Counted from the first letter of the stretch, positions 1 to 11,993 are shown. The stretch: 64,000 bases of DNA from Artemisia argyi (GCA_030686995.1 CM060696.1:10460487-10524486), one strand, 5' to 3'. Numbers and translations are program-made. Notes: generated by a model not told the origin, from the letters alone.

Positions 1-263
1 GAGAGTGGAAGGAACACCTAATATGATAATAAGAGACTAATGATATTACTAGTGAACCAACCCCCTCAAAGGAGGGGTTACAAGACTATATATAGGGAAG
101 GAGTAGGGCAACACTCCCTTCCTCCCTATCTTGAAAATGAAATGGGCTTAAGGCCCATGGGCTTGCTACATAAGCCTTAAGTTATAATAAACATACAAGC
201 CTTAGCAACCTATTACAAGTAAATGACCGAGACTTGATAAATAGTAAAACTACGTTCCCAACA
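1..263 (-). mobile_element. Copia-like LTR fragment, cut by window start
   Basis: Read on the minus strand the segment begins TGTTGGGAAC at 263, a start common in plant Copia LTRs, and contains a TATA-like stretch near 95-102. The other end lies outside the window, so neither length nor identity can be confirmed. It interrupts or abuts the tail of an Athila/Tat-like element that begins at about 264. Confidence 0.4.
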
Positions 264-501
264 ATTATATCTTATTCTTCTTTCGTGAGGTGTTTTAGAA
301 GTGTTAATCAAGCAAGAAAATCGTTGGGTATTGTCAAACATCTCAATATTTCAATTATAAAAGCTTAATAAGGATGATCTAACTTATACTTTAAGGAGGA
401 TTTTCATCACAATTTTCAGAAATCACTTCCGGTTACCATGTGGATATTTAGTTTTCTTCTAGATTTGCTTGAGGACAAGCAAAGTTTAAGTGTGGTGGAT
501 T
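264..501 (+). other. 3' internal tail and polypurine tract of an Athila/Tat-like LTR element
   Basis: The stretch ends with a TTGAGGACAAGCAAAG motif (from about 468) and a purine-rich GTGTGGTGGAT tract immediately before an LTR start TGATAAC at 502. The same GAGGACAAGCAAA-type tail precedes the 3' LTR of the element at 40633-47121, which supports the reading. No coding sequence is recognised in it. Confidence 0.45.
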
Positions 502-2192
502 TGATAACGCTTAAAGTTAACATGTTTTTATAAGCGTTATTAGTGTATGTTATTTGGTTGTTTTTATATGCTTTTGCTACTAAATCGTATCAAAGTATGT
601 TTTTTTAGCATATGTAGCCAAATGTAGGAAAAATGGAGAAAAAGTGAAGAAAATGAAGTATATGCGATTACACGAAGATTCCCGAGTTCAAAAGTCCAAT
701 CTGTGACGCATTTCATAAGGAGAACCTAAGTTTTGTCATCTCAAAGTTCCAAGTTCAGAGTTAATCAAGTTTGGATAGTGCATAAAGAACTACACAAAGA
801 AAAGTCAAAGTCCAAAGCAACCAGAACCTACCATCCGATCTGTTGGAGTACAACCGATCGGATAGCCACAATTACCACATCTATCCGATCGGTGCCAACC
901 CGCAACCGATCGGATGGACATCTCTGCTTGTTTATACCAACTTCTTGTGCATGAATCTTGGTCTTTTGTCTCATTGTTCTAGGCCCTTCTTTGTGTCTTG
1001 TTGTCCAAGCTCCATCATTTATGTCCCTATTCATTACTAGGAGTATTTAACAGGCCTAAAAGGACCCCAAGAGTACACAATTGAAGACACAATTCAAGAG
1101 ATCATTTACTCTCATTACTACTCTCAATTATTATCATCATCTAGCTCTCAAAGAAGGGAAATTCGTGCAGAAAGAACCAGGAACTTTGGAGGACCAAGGA
1201 AGCAACATTTAGAGGCAAAAAATCTCAAGAAATCATCACCAATACTTAGGTTATCAATACCTTGTCATTTGTTATCAATTCCAAAGCATTATAAGACTTA
1301 AAACCATGGATTCTAATGTTAAATATTCTGAGTTTATTTGCATGTTTGCTGTGAGTGGCTAGTAGTCTTTTTACACTTGTTTTGATGATGTTTTATGCAT
1401 AGTGATAGTTATGATTGTGATAACATGTTTTAATTCAATTTCAAGTCAATCCTAATAACCAATTGTACCTTAAGTTTCATAGTGACATTTGTTGAGCCAA
1501 GGTTAACTAATTGATAATAGTTTCAAGGGTCGAAAGATTTGTTATTATTCAACTAGTTATAATCATTTGTCTATGAATGATTGTTTTTCACCATAATTAT
1601 TCTTGACTAAACAAAGAAACAAGAAGTATGATTGTAATGAGAATGCTTTTATAACAACCAATCAGATTGTTTGTAAACCTTTAGTTGGACGAAAGTTTAG
1701 ATGTTTATAAACAATTGTAACCTTTTTGTCTATGAATGGGTTACCTTTTGTAATGACCATTTCCTAAGAGTATTTGATTTGTAATAAGAGCTTGTTCTTG
1801 TGTTTAAGATATTCACCATACCTTATGAACCTTGGATGGATCTTGAATTGATTGGTTTACACCTAAAGCTTGTTTTTATGAACTAAAATCTTGACGAAGG
1901 TTTAACTTGTAGAAACAATAGATTAGACCACCATCTAATTATCACAACCAATATGTTATCAAAAGTTATCACAACCATGTGTGTCTTAAGTAGAAAACTA
2001 GTCTAAACAAGTGTAGTTTTTAAATTATTGAATTTGCTTATTATCTTATTTGCGTACATTAGAGATTTACTTTTAGACTTATATTTTGATTCACTCACAA
2101 ATCCCTGTGAACGATCCCGACTTACCATCATATCTTGCTATAACGGACGAGTACACTTGCTCGTATGTGTTGTTTCTAGATTTGGTAATTCA
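502..2192 (+). repeat. Athila/Tat-like LTR, about 1.7 kb
   Basis: It starts TGATAAC right after a polypurine tract. Near 2101-2165 it has the conserved 'GTGAACGATCCCGACTTACC ... GAGTACACTTGC' type of end seen in Athila/Tat LTRs. The exact 3' boundary is uncertain (2160-2200), and no primer-binding site follows; the next bases run into a minus-strand Copia gag fragment. The short ORFs at 733-1040 are U3 shadows and are not called as genes. Confidence 0.5.
833..915 (+). promoter_or_regulatory. Cluster of ATCCGATCGGAT palindrome copies in LTR U3
   Basis: Full or near-full copies of the palindrome ATCCGATCGGAT lie at 833-840, 854-863, 883-892 and 906-915, in both orientations, about 330-410 bp into the LTR. 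Position and repetition suggest U3 regulatory sites or a structured leader. The function is inferred from position only. Confidence 0.35.
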
Positions 2193-2726
2193 CCCTTATA
2201 AATTTAAAACTTGCACTAACAAAATGCACATCAGAGTCTAATAGTTTTCGTACTAAAAATGATTCATCTAAGGTCTTTCCTAATTCTTTTGCCTTCGTGG
2301 CGTAGCCGTTCAATTTGGCTGTAAATGCATCCACCGTTTCGTCTTCCTTCATCTGAAGGGTCTGAAATCCAATCATCAATGATTGTAACCATGCTTGTTG
2401 CACTTTTTCTTCTCCAATGTGTCTCTTCCCTTTGCCGTCTTACAACTTGCTACTTGTAAAATCACATCTTCGGTCAACGCTTGATATAGGAGGGCAGTTG
2501 TTGCCTTATCCTTCTTATCATCTAGTTGCGTGTTTTCCTTAGGTTCTATTGTTTCCCACAACCCATGTGCTTCTAGTATAACCTTAATTTGTATTGCCCA
2601 AACTGTGTAATTTGTGGTTTTGAGTTTAGGGCATTGGTATTGTGCAATAGGTGTTCCGGGTTTCAATGTTGTGCTAATTGTATCCTCAACCGACATCTTA
2701 ATGCTGTTTATGATCTTCACTTTCAA
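2176..2726 (-). pseudogene. Copia Gag (UBN2-type) fragment, frameshifted
   Basis: Two overlapping minus-strand frames (2726-2376 and 2403-2176) together resemble the N-terminal half of a Copia Gag. The first carries the typical opening PKLKTTNYTVWAIQIKVIL and the second the AWLQSLMIGFQTLQMKEDE ... LNGYATKAKELGKTL section of UBN2 domains. A frameshift near 2400, with loss of a few residues of the usual region between them, separates the two parts. The zinc knuckle, protease and all pol domains are missing; homology stops near 2205 where the Athila/Tat-like LTR end abuts. It is a dead remnant; the family call rests on recognisable motifs. Confidence 0.6.
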
Positions 2727-3117
2727 ATCGTATGGGAATTCTAACTAATGTGGTATCACTTAATACTACGGGAGCAGAAATAGTTATCCGGGAATCCTAA
2801 TATAAAATTTTATGGATTTCTAATAGCATAAAGTAAATATCTATACTATAAGTATGAAATGAAATCCGAAAATTTAAGATTTGTTGTGACCTTGTTGTGT
2901 TAGTCACGCGTGTATTCCCTTCTTGTCGGTACTTGAATATATCAACTATTGCTTTTCTTTGTCCCTCGTTCTTGCTTTCAAAGACAAACGGTACACCCTT
3001 TCTTTGATGTTGTCGACTTGCCTTTCCTATAACCACTTCGTACCACGTTGTTCCTTCTTCTTTGTGTTGATTTGAAAACAATTTGTGCCCTAGACAATCT
3101 TTATTTGTCTCGGCTGT
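2727..3117. other. Unassigned remnant upstream of Copia gag
   Basis: This stretch probably belongs to the leader or LTR of the minus-strand Copia remnant. It contains a 94-codon open frame on the minus strand (3081-2797) with no domain I recognise. Near 3088-3110 it shares a 'GTGCCCTAGA...TTTGTCTCGGCT' string with 5345-5370, so part of it is probably inverted internal DNA of the small LTR element beginning at 3118. Confidence 0.35.
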
Positions 3118-3501
3118 TGTTTAGCCTCTAATATATTTAGATCAAAGTATTTATGTTTAAGATAGTATACGTATGTATTAGGTATTTAGTTTATAATTCT
3201 GTAAACCCAACTTGTATGGGCTGGGCCATAAATGGGTCGTTTTAGGGTAATAGTTACAACGGTTATTAGTTTATACCGTTTATGAATCGGCATAACTCTT
3301 CCTGTGGCACCGATTCAATATGTATATATAGATAGGATCATGTAAACATACGGTTAACCTTTTTCGGTATTACTTATCAGAATTAAAAAGGGTTTAACCC
3401 ATCTTTTGTGTTTCCTTATATTGCTCCTTTCAATTATACTTATACATGTTGTTGTTTGGATCATTCGATCCTGGAAACCCTCCCACAAAACCTGTGAAAC
3501 A
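3118..3501 (+). repeat. LTR-A of the small LTR element
   Basis: It begins TGTTTAGCCTC (TGTTAGCCTC in the second copy) and ends GTGAAACA. It matches 4389-4771 with only scattered differences by eye, for example GGGTCGTT against GGGTCATT. A TATA-like TATATATA lies near 3320. Confidence 0.8.
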
Positions 3502-3502
3502 G

Positions 3503-3515
3503 TGGTATCAGAGCC
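3503..3515 (+). other. Primer-binding site TGGTATCAGAGCC
   Basis: This is the standard plant initiator tRNA-Met complement, one base after LTR-A. The same site recurs at 4773-4785 after LTR-B. Confidence 0.8.
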
Positions 3516-4388
3516 AACGGATCAAACAACACACTCAAGAAACTGCCATGAATGACGATGAAGATAAAGGAAGATAGGAGGAGACGGTTTAGATGGTTAC
3601 CACCAAAGACTGGTGGTTTAACAAAAAGAAAAAGGGGTAGATTCAAGAGAGAAGAATAGAAGGAAAGGAGAAGAAGAAGACATGGTTGCAGTTTTGTTAC
3701 AAAGAAAGGAATAACACAGATTGTTCATAAGAGATCGAGAAGAAAAAAAACCAACCTTGATGTTGTGATGATAGTACGATGATCAGAAGATGATAAAACC
3801 TTTGCACCAACAAAAGCCATCAAGAGAAGAATGAAGACGGTCTAACAAATGAAGATAGTGAGGCAATAACAGATTGCTGTAGGAGGTTCATTAATTTGAT
3901 AGTGATATGCCATGAAATTGCAAAAGTGCCTTGGGTTGAAACGCCTTTAGAAATGGGTGAAACTAGCAATGTTGCAGAAGCCAAGGACCCACCAGGCCAG
4001 AAGGATAGTGCAGTGAAGGATGGAGCACATGGAATGAACAAGAGAACAACAAGTTTGGTTAGACGTTGGGTTAATACCGTAGGGTATTAGCAAAAGGAAA
4101 AGCAAACTGATTTGCTTTGGTAAAAGGAATACCGAGAGGTATTTGGTGAAGGACTTGGAACACGAAAACAACAACAAATACGAAGTTTGATTGTGGCCAA
4201 ACAAACACTTAGGGTGTATTTGGAGAAGAAGCCGAGACAAAGGATCTAGGGCACGCATTGGAAACAAAGTCGACACAAGATGGACAACAAAGAAGCAGCC
4301 AAGACAACAATGACTTTGATGTCATTGCTTGAAAAGACTAGAAGGATCACTCAAGAAGGGTTTGATACTAAATAATTAGGGGGGAGAA

Positions 4389-4771
4389 TGTTAGCCTCTA
4401 ATATATTTAGATCAAAGTATTTATGTTTAAGATAGTATACGTATGTATTAGGTATTTAGTTTATAATTCTGTAAACCCAACTTGTATGGGCTGGGCCATA
4501 AATGGGTCATTTTAGGGTAATAGTTACAACGGTTATTAGTTTATACCGTTTATGAATCGGCATAACTCTTCCTGTGGCACCGATTCAATATGTATATATA
4601 GATAGGATCATGTAAACATACGGTTAACCTTTTTCAGTATTACTTATCAGAATTAAAAAGGGTTCAACCCATCTTTTGTGTTTCCTTATATTGCTCCTTT
4701 CAATGATACTTATACATGTTGTTGTTTGGATCATTCGATCCTGGAAACCCTCCCACAAAACCTGTGAAACA
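4389..4771 (+). repeat. LTR-B of the small LTR element
   Basis: Direct copy of LTR-A, preceded by the GGGGGGAGAA polypurine tract at 4379-4388. It is followed by another primer-binding site and about 130 bp of 5' interior, so this LTR is shared by two units: an LTR-interior-LTR-interior arrangement typical of recombination between copies. Confidence 0.8.
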
Positions 4772-5540
4772 GTGGTATCAGAGCCAAGGGATCAAACAAC
4801 ACACTCAAGAAACTGCCATGAATGACGATGAAGATAAAGGAAGATAGGAGGAGACGGTTTAGACGGTTACCACTAAAGACCGGTGGTTTAACAAAGAAAA
4901 AGGAGCAATATAAGGAAACACAAAAGATGGGTTGAACCCGTTTTAATTCTGATAAGTAATACTGAAAAAGGTTAACCGTATGTTTACATGATCCTATCTA
5001 TATATACATATTGAATCGGTGCCATAGGAAGAGTTATGCCGATTCATAAACGGTATAAACTAATAACCGTTGTAACTATTACCCTAAAACGACCCATTTA
5101 TGGCCCAGCCCATACAAGTTGGGTTTACAGAATTATAAAATAAATACCTAATACATACGTATACTATCTTAAACATAAATGCTTTGATCTAAATATATTA
5201 GAGGCTAACATTCTCCCCCCTAATTATTTAGTATCAAACCCTTCTTGAGTGGTCCTTCTGGTCTTTTCAAGCAATGACATCAAAGTCTTTGTTTTCTTGG
5301 CTGCTTCCTTGTTGTCCATCTTGTGTCGACTTGGTTTCCAATGTGTGCCCTAGATCCTTTGTCTCGGCTTCTTCTCCAAATACACCCTAAGTGTTTGTTT
5401 GGCCACAATCAAACTTCGTGTTTGTTGTTGTTTTCCTGTTCCAAGTCCTTCACCAAATACCTCTCGGTATTCCTTTTACCAAAGCAAATCAGTTTGCTTT
5501 TCCGTTTGCTAATACCCTACAGTATTAACCCAAAATAAGA
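4772..5540 (-). mobile_element. Second, inverted partial copy of the small LTR element
   Basis: After about 135 bp of plus-strand 5' interior, the sequence turns into the reverse complement of the same LTR (about 4911-5210, lacking roughly 80 bp of one end). It is followed by the reversed polypurine tract TTCTCCCCCC and the inverted interior to about 5530. The result is a large interrupted palindrome made of LTR-B and LTR-C. It may have formed by insertion of one copy into another or by template switching. Confidence 0.7.
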
Positions 5541-6311
5541 GTATACTTATTTTCTTCTTCTTACTACTCGACGGTAGTAATCTCAACAAAGTCAGCGAAT
5601 TGCTCAAAACTTTGTTACCTTCGTTGCTTGTCCGCGTTCCACAATACTCTTCTTCTTTTATTCCACACCGTATCTACAACAACCTACGAGAATACTCGAC
5701 GGTATTCCCTGTGAACAAGTGATCAAGTTTGTTCCTGTTGTCGTCCCTTGTATTGGAGCGTATTCCAAAATAATTCTTGATTGTTTTCTTTTTTTCTATC
5801 GGTACCTTTTCTAAATCCCAAGCAACGGATCACCTTCTGTCCAAACGTTTGCGTTTGCAAGCGTGGATCTTCTATCTTTCTTACGATGTCTTCTACACAA
5901 AATCTGTTGCGATAGATAGCAACAACTAGGCCTACGTTTTGTTGTATGATTGTTGGTTGTCAAACAAAGGCGTTTGTAAACAAACGTTGTATCTTTGTTT
6001 ACGCAGAATCACACACCCAAAACTAACAAGTCACCACTTCGTTTGGTGCCTTTTCGATTACACTTCCCACACAAGTACGGTCGTGCACTACTTTCTTTGC
6101 GTTCAAAGTTATCCAGGTAGCGTATGATGAATGTATACGTTGCGTCTTCTTCTCTTGAAACAAGAGTTTCAGCGTGGTTTTCTTCTTGGTTTCCTTTTGT
6201 TCTCGTTAAAGTGTTTTCTGTTTTGTAAGTATAACGAGCGTGAGGCTCTTGATGCCAAATGTTGGTCCCAAATAAGAGTGAGTCGATATGAAATTGCAAA
6301 GTAAAACTAGA
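5541..6311 (-). other. Interior remnant of a minus-strand Copia-like element with degenerate primer-binding site
   Basis: No protein domain is recognised in either strand. Read on the minus strand, 6265-6250 gives TTTGGCATCAAGAGCC, a variant of the TGGTATCAGAGCC primer-binding site. The DNA from about 6266 to 6311 would then be the end of an LTR that continues at 19603 on the other side of the Tekay insertion. Confidence 0.35.
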
Positions 6312-9300
6312 TGTAACACCCCCAAATTTTGATACAGCGGAAGACTCAACAAGCTTTCGGGGTGCTACGGGGATTGGTATCCATTCAAAGTCATGAAAGA
6401 ACGAGATAAAGTAAACATAAGAAAAATACAACCAAATCGGGTTTTTAAAGTTTACATTTATCCCAAGAATTATCCAAAGTAAGGCCCAAAAGAAATAAGC
6501 ATAGGTCCACAATAATTTATCAGAGTTTTAGAAAATAGATCCATAACCGGGTGCCATTGCCAAGCCTCCAATCCAAGCATCCATAGAGCATCACTTAATT
6601 TCCTGAGAAAATGTGCTAAAAGTCAGCTTTCGCTGGTGAGATCATAGGTTTAAATTCATCTAACAATATAGTGGACATATACGCAAAACGCTTGCTAGCT
6701 AGACTAAGGATTCGCTAAAAGCCTGCGGATACCCTCCGCTCCAACCTAACACACGGATACCCTCCGTTCCAACATAGATATTCGGGTAACCCCCGCAATA
6801 CCAATAAATACTCGGATAACCTCCGAAGTATTAATAACCTATAGGTGCACACTATAGTATCTAAATAAGCCAACCTTGAATAGTACACACGAAACCGTGT
6901 GACTAAAGCTGACAATTCACCAAAATAAGCCAACCTTGAATAGTACACACAAAATATATGTGACTAAAGCTGACAATACATCCTAGTCCATACGCATAGC
7001 AAGTTTTAGAAAGAATATAGAAGCGATAATAGTCCACATAAATAATTTGCATGTTTCTCACCCCAAGTATTGAAAACATAGTTCAAGAGTAAAAGTGGGG
7101 CTATGACCCACCTCAAGTCCAGAATTCAGCAATAAGAAATCGGTAGAGGTAAGATGTATAGTAACTCAAAAGACGGCAACTACGGACTCGACACAACCTA
7201 ACAATATCAACTCGTTCAGAAATCATTTTCTCAAAATCGAATATTCCCAAACCCGAACGTATTCCATTTTACTTCCGAAAATCCATTTCTCGAATAAATC
7301 TCGTATTAGTTTGGAGTTTGGCGTTTGGTATCCATACAGGTGGTGGGTCGACACAACTCAAACCAAGAAGTCACAACAAAAAGGATGATAAAACAATCTA
7401 TAGGTCTAATATTAGCCCAATATATCATTTAAATAAATCATCGAAGCTTATCAAATCCGTCGATTTGGTAATCCCCCATATTTATTTACTTAATATACCA
7501 TTCTAAGATTATACCCGAATCCTAGGCCACACATTGCACATAAAGTACTATATGGTATATATCAAAGTTTAATAAATTCACTAATTATACCGTTAAGCTT
7601 ACCAAATTCGTCAATTTGGCAATCTCACGATATACTTAGTAACTTATTATTCTCGTACACATACCACAACCTATGGGCGTCGTAGGATACGATGCCCATT
7701 AATATACTCAATTTAAATAACTAATTAGCTCTTATTTAACCAGTCAATTAAATAAGTTACGTAGTTATTGAAAGCGAGTGTATTAATTGTCATATATCCG
7801 TGACAACACAAACGTCACAAATAATAAACCACTTGGACTCAAGTGACCACGACCCCATATAACTCGATAGTTTACTTTATTTATTTAAAAGAAATTATTT
7901 TATTTAATATTTATTTAACGTCAAGATTTCATCGTTATTTATAGTCGTTAATTATAATAACGCTCCCAATAATATTACACTACTTTCATAGCATAATATG
8001 TATAGTTACGTTATTGTTATAATATTACTTGTGATCTTTTTATTTTTAATATACGCATTTATATATTTATATATACGTTACTCACGTCTATATATTTATA
8101 TAAACGTTTATATTACCAATAATATTATTACGAGTTTTATTATTTGCGTTAATTATAAATATTTATCGAGTCATACGAAATGGTCACATGTCCGAGTCAT
8201 CACTCTCGGCTCATTGTCCAAGTCCAAAATAGAAATAATAATCAAGTCAAAATCAAGTAATCAATCTCCGTCCAACAATACCCAAAACACGTGCTACAAC
8301 AATAGGGTCCGACTACGGCACCCGACTAACCTATCTCCGTCATCTAATTTGACCGTCTCACAATCGGTCTCCAATACCACTTTCGTCAACAACTCCTCAA
8401 TTATCACAATCGTAACAGTATTCCCATTATCGAGACCACAAGGTCTCGACCCATCAAAACATTCGGCCAAAAATAAAATGAGCCGCAAGAACAAGTAATA
8501 AAAACAACCATATCACCACATAATACAAATGACATATATAAATCATATCAAGGAAAAACATCAAAATAGGCTAGTTCCGGGTTGGTTTACCAAGCCAAAC
8601 CCGAGCCTTGCAACCCACTTGGGTCTCGGCTAAACACATGAGTCACAAAAGACTCAAAACCAAGACCACAAGGTCTCCCAACAAGCTCAAATGAGCAACT
8701 GAAAGTCTGCCAAAAAGCATTCCTGGGTCGCGACATAGACCAGCAACAACCAGGCCAAAAACACGACTCAATCGAGTCAAAACCAAACATCATAGCATCC
8801 ACACTTGCTAACCAAGACACATGGTCAAACACCAAGAAAAATAGCGAGCCATAGGGCTCGTACCCACATCAAGCCGTGAGCCTAGGCTCACGGTTCCTTC
8901 GACCCAAACGGTAAGAAGTAAACCCGGATACCAAACGATGATTTATAAATAAAACATCATTTCCCATTAATTTCTCACAAAACCCATTCAAGAAACTTGC
9001 ATACCCACGATTTGGGTACCAAATCGAGACGTACGAGTTGAGACTCGTGTCACTCACCTTCAAAAAGGCTCCAAAACTATGTTTCTTCAAAAACCCAACA
9101 AGTATTGACAAGATTGGTGAGGTTAACGTGGCGGTGGTATTTATTTCGTGGTGTTAGAGGTGTTTTTACGGCGCGTGGGTTATACCAAAAGATAGATCTC
9201 GATGAGATGATTAAAATGGTGGTGTTGGTTTGGTCGTGGGGGCGGCGGTGTGGTGATAGTCGCCGGAAAAGATGGATGGTGGCTAGGGTTATTAGAGAGA

Positions 9301-9605
9301 GAGAATGAAGAAGATGTGGGAGAGAGAGAGAGATGTTGGGGAGGTTGTGAATACCAGCTAAACCAACAAGGACGATTTGTAGTTTACTCTTTTTCTTTTA
9401 TTTCTTTCTTTTCTTTCTTTACTTATAACAATAATACTAACAATAATAATAATGATAATAATAATAATAATAACAAAAGTGTTATTAAATTTAGGGTAAG
9501 GTGACTAGGTGTAAAATACACGGACCAAAACCCGTAACTTTATAATATACTCCAACTCTTTCTCGGACCGAGCTCGTTCCCAAAAATATCACAATACGTT
9601 CAATG

Positions 9606-9692
<87 letters not shown>

Positions 9693-9948
9693 GAATCCGT
9701 AGACTCAAGACATAAAATTTTTAGTTAGGTTCTTCTAGTGCCGGAGTCAACGTAGTGCCAATAAAATCTCGAAATTAATTCTCATCATATCGATAAACCA
9801 AATTCGATTCCATAAAATTTTTAGATATAATCAACAAAAATGTTGGTTTCTCAAGTTCGTTATGAATAAAATTCCAAATATAATTTATAAACGAACTTTA
9901 ATGTAATGCGGGTTTTCAAAATAACTCCCTAATTTGCCAGTTGTCACA
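6312..9948 (-). repeat. 3' LTR of the Tekay-type element (3637 bp)
   Basis: Its plus-strand ends are TGTAACACC and TTGTCACA. It contains a tandem pair of about 60-bp units (AAGCCAACCTTGAATAGTAC at about 6870 and 6928), short GGATACCCTCCG-type repeats at 6725-6830, an AT-rich block at 7860-8170, an (AAT)n run near 9427-9474 and a long (AT)n run at 9609-9688. ORFs inside it occur identically in the other LTR and show no domain, so they are not called. Confidence 0.9.
9609..9688. repeat. (AT)n microsatellite in left LTR
   Basis: About 40 AT units. The allelic position in the right LTR (19320-19336) holds only about eight, so the run expanded or shrank after insertion. Confidence 0.95.
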
Positions 9949-9959
9949 TCCTCCCAGCC
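9949..9959 (-). other. Polypurine tract of Tekay-type element
   Basis: On the minus strand this reads GGCTGGGAGGA and directly precedes the 3' LTR start TGTGACAA. Confidence 0.7.
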
Positions 9960-10000
9960 TCAGAAGAAACCCGTCCCAGGTTTCTCTCAGAACAATCCAT

Positions 10001-10732
10001 CTACGAAGTGAAAAGCTTCGGATATCTCTTTCGGAATTCGTCCTCACGTTGCCACGTAAATTCCGATCCATGTCGGGACTTCCAACGAACCCTTATGAGT
10101 GGAATGCGACTTCACTTGAGTCGCTTAATCTCACGATCCAATATCTCGATCGGCTCTTCCACAAAGTTCAATTTTTCATCATCACGAATATCTTTCATCG
10201 GTATAACCGACGTCTCATCAGAAAGACACTTCTTCAAATTACTAACATGAAACACATCGTGAACTTTACTCAGTTCCTGTGGTAATTCCAACCGATAAGC
10301 CACGGGCCCAATTCTTTCCAAAATAAGAAATGGTCCAATGTAGCGTGGGTTGAGTTTCCCACGTTTCCCGAAATGTATCACACCTTTCCAAGGCGAGACT
10401 TTCAGCATCACTTTGTCTCCAACTTGGAACTCTAGGGGTTTACGTCTCAAATCGGCGTAACTTTTCTGCCTATCTCTAGCTGCTTGTAATCGATCACGAA
10501 TTTGAGTCACTTTCTCAGTAGTTTCCAAAATAAGTTCGGGGCCTGTGAGTTGGCTATCTCCAACTTCAGCCCAACCAAAAGGCGAACGACATTTACGACC
10601 ATATAAAGCTTCAAATGGTGCAGCTTTAAGACTTATGTGGTAGCTATTGTTATAGGAGAACTCCGAAAGGGGTAGATGTTTCTCCCAGCCTTTACCAAAG
10701 TCTATTATACATACACGAAGCATATCCTCCAA
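10001..10732 (-). pseudogene. Tekay integrase C-terminal part with chromodomain-like end
   Basis: The frame begins in the distal integrase region ([19 protein letters not shown], then the NNSYH...[14 protein letters not shown] block). It continues through the GPF-type linker ([23 protein letters not shown]) and the [12 protein letters not shown] motif. After [11 protein letters not shown] an in-frame TGA (about 10112-10114) is followed, in the same frame, by a chromodomain-like segment with the FTWQRED motif and a final TAG at 10001-10003. Such C-terminal chromodomains guide chromoviral integration to chromatin marks. Here a stop separates the domain from the integrase, and the start is cut off by a frameshift from the upstream integrase core. 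Confidence 0.8.
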
Positions 10733-10748
10733 AGTGTGAATGGTTCTC

Positions 10749-11291
10749 TCACTTTGACCATCGGTTTGGGGGGTGATATGCAGTACTCATATCAAGTCTC
10801 GTCCCCAAAGCGGTTCGAAGTGATCGCCATAAAGCTGACGTAAAGCGGCTATCGCGATCAGAAATAATCGATATCGGGACTCCATGTCGAGAAATAATTT
10901 CCTTCACATACAACTTCGCAAGTTTGTCGACACTATCATCTTCACTAATCGCCACAAAATGAGCAGACTTAGTCAACCGATCCACAATTACCCAGATAGC
11001 GTCACAACCGCTAGCTGTCCTCGGTAATTTGGTAATAAAGTCCATTGTAATCCGCTCCCATTTCCGAATTGGAAGTTCTGGCTGCGTCAATAATTCTGAC
11101 GGTCTTTGATGTTCGGCTTTAACCTTAAAACATGTCAAACACTTACTAACATACAATGCTATATCTGCCTTCATATTTGGCCACCAATATAACTTTTTCA
11201 AATCTTGGTACATCTTATCAGATCCAGGATGAATAGAGTATCTTGACTTATGTGACTCGTGCCTAATCAACTCTCGAATTCCTCCATACAA
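10749..11291 (-). pseudogene. Tekay integrase zinc-binding and catalytic core
   Basis: The frame contains an HHCC zinc-binding region ([18 protein letters not shown] ... [12 protein letters not shown]) and the DDE core with its first Asp in MDFITKLP and the second in IISDRDSRF. It runs to the STAYHPP block, where the frame is lost (PPNRWSK in place of the usual PQTDGQSE) and the third catalytic residue falls after the shift. The integrase joins element cDNA to host DNA. This copy is inactive because of that frameshift and the nearby breaks. Confidence 0.8.
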
Positions 11292-11297
11292 AGGTAC

Positions 11298-11968
11298 CTA
11301 ATTTCGTTCTCTAAAACATAATACTCCATCAGAACGCTTAACAAATCCCTTCTCATTTTCTGCCATCCCAAATATTTTCTCAGCAGGTCGATTTTCTGCT
11401 TTCAACGCTTCCGTTTGAGCTTCTAATATTTGAGACGGTAATGGCGATACGATAGTCATTCCTAATGACTTGACTCGTAATGGTGGTATTCTCTCCTTTC
11501 GGCTAAGAGCATCGGCAACAACGTTTGCTTTACCAGGATGGTAACGAATTTCACAATCATAATCGCTTAGCAACTCAATCCAACGTTGTTGTCTCAAGTT
11601 GAGCTCTTTTTGATTCAAGATGTGTTGTAGACTTTTGTGATCCGTGAATACAACACATTTGGTACCATACAGATAATGTCTCCATATCCTCAAGGCAAAG
11701 ACCACAGCACCTAACTCCAAATCATGGGTGGTGTAGTTCTTCTCATGCCTCTTGAGCTGTCGGGAAGCATAACTATCACTTTCTCTCGTTGCATTAACAC
11801 AGCTCCCAAACCTTTATGCGAAGCGTCACAATAGACGACAAAGTCTTCGCTACCTTCAGGTAACGCCAAGATAGGAGCATTACACAACATCTCCTTAAGT
11901 AATTGAAATGCTTCATCTTCCTTATCTCCCCATTCGTACTTAACGCTCTTTTGAGTCAATTTGGTCAA
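11298..11968 (-). pseudogene. Tekay RNase H region, frameshifted
   Basis: Two overlapping frames are needed. 11968-11711 carries the RT connection and RNase H opening ([28 protein letters not shown]). 11720-11298 carries the rest ([39 protein letters not shown]), ending with the tether toward integrase. The shift lies close to 11715-11760. RNase H would remove RNA from the RNA-DNA hybrid during reverse transcription. The chain is closed by a stop just before the integrase frame at 11291. Confidence 0.8.
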
Positions 11969-11993
11969 CGGTTTTGCTATCTTCGAAAATCCC

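Larger units (their letters stand above)
3118..4771 (+). mobile_element. Small non-autonomous LTR retrotransposon (TRIM/LARD-size)
   Basis: Two direct, nearly identical LTRs of about 384 bp (3118-3501 and 4389-4771) flank an 887-bp interior with no retrotransposon protein domain. A primer-binding site TGGTATCAGAGCC (initiator tRNA-Met type) follows the first LTR, and a polypurine tract GGGGGGAGAA directly precedes the second. These signals fit a Copia-type non-autonomous element. No simple target duplication is visible, because the right side continues with a second primer-binding site and rearranged DNA rather than host sequence. Confidence 0.75.

Noticed and set aside
3503..3515. tRNA-like strings (TGGTATCAGAGCC)
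   Set aside because: These are retrotransposon primer-binding sites, not tRNA genes; no cloverleaf sequence surrounds them.
3820..4276. Overlapping ORFs in the interior of the small LTR element
   Set aside because: No retrotransposon domain; they recur at 5323-5538 only because the interior is duplicated in inverse orientation.
6009..6512. 167-codon minus-strand ORF
   Set aside because: It spans the Tekay LTR boundary at 6312 and so cannot be an ancestral gene.
7998..8498. 166-codon ORF, repeated at 17679-18179
   Set aside because: It lies in both Tekay LTRs because LTRs are duplicates; it is AT-rich with no domain, so repetition is not evidence for a gene.
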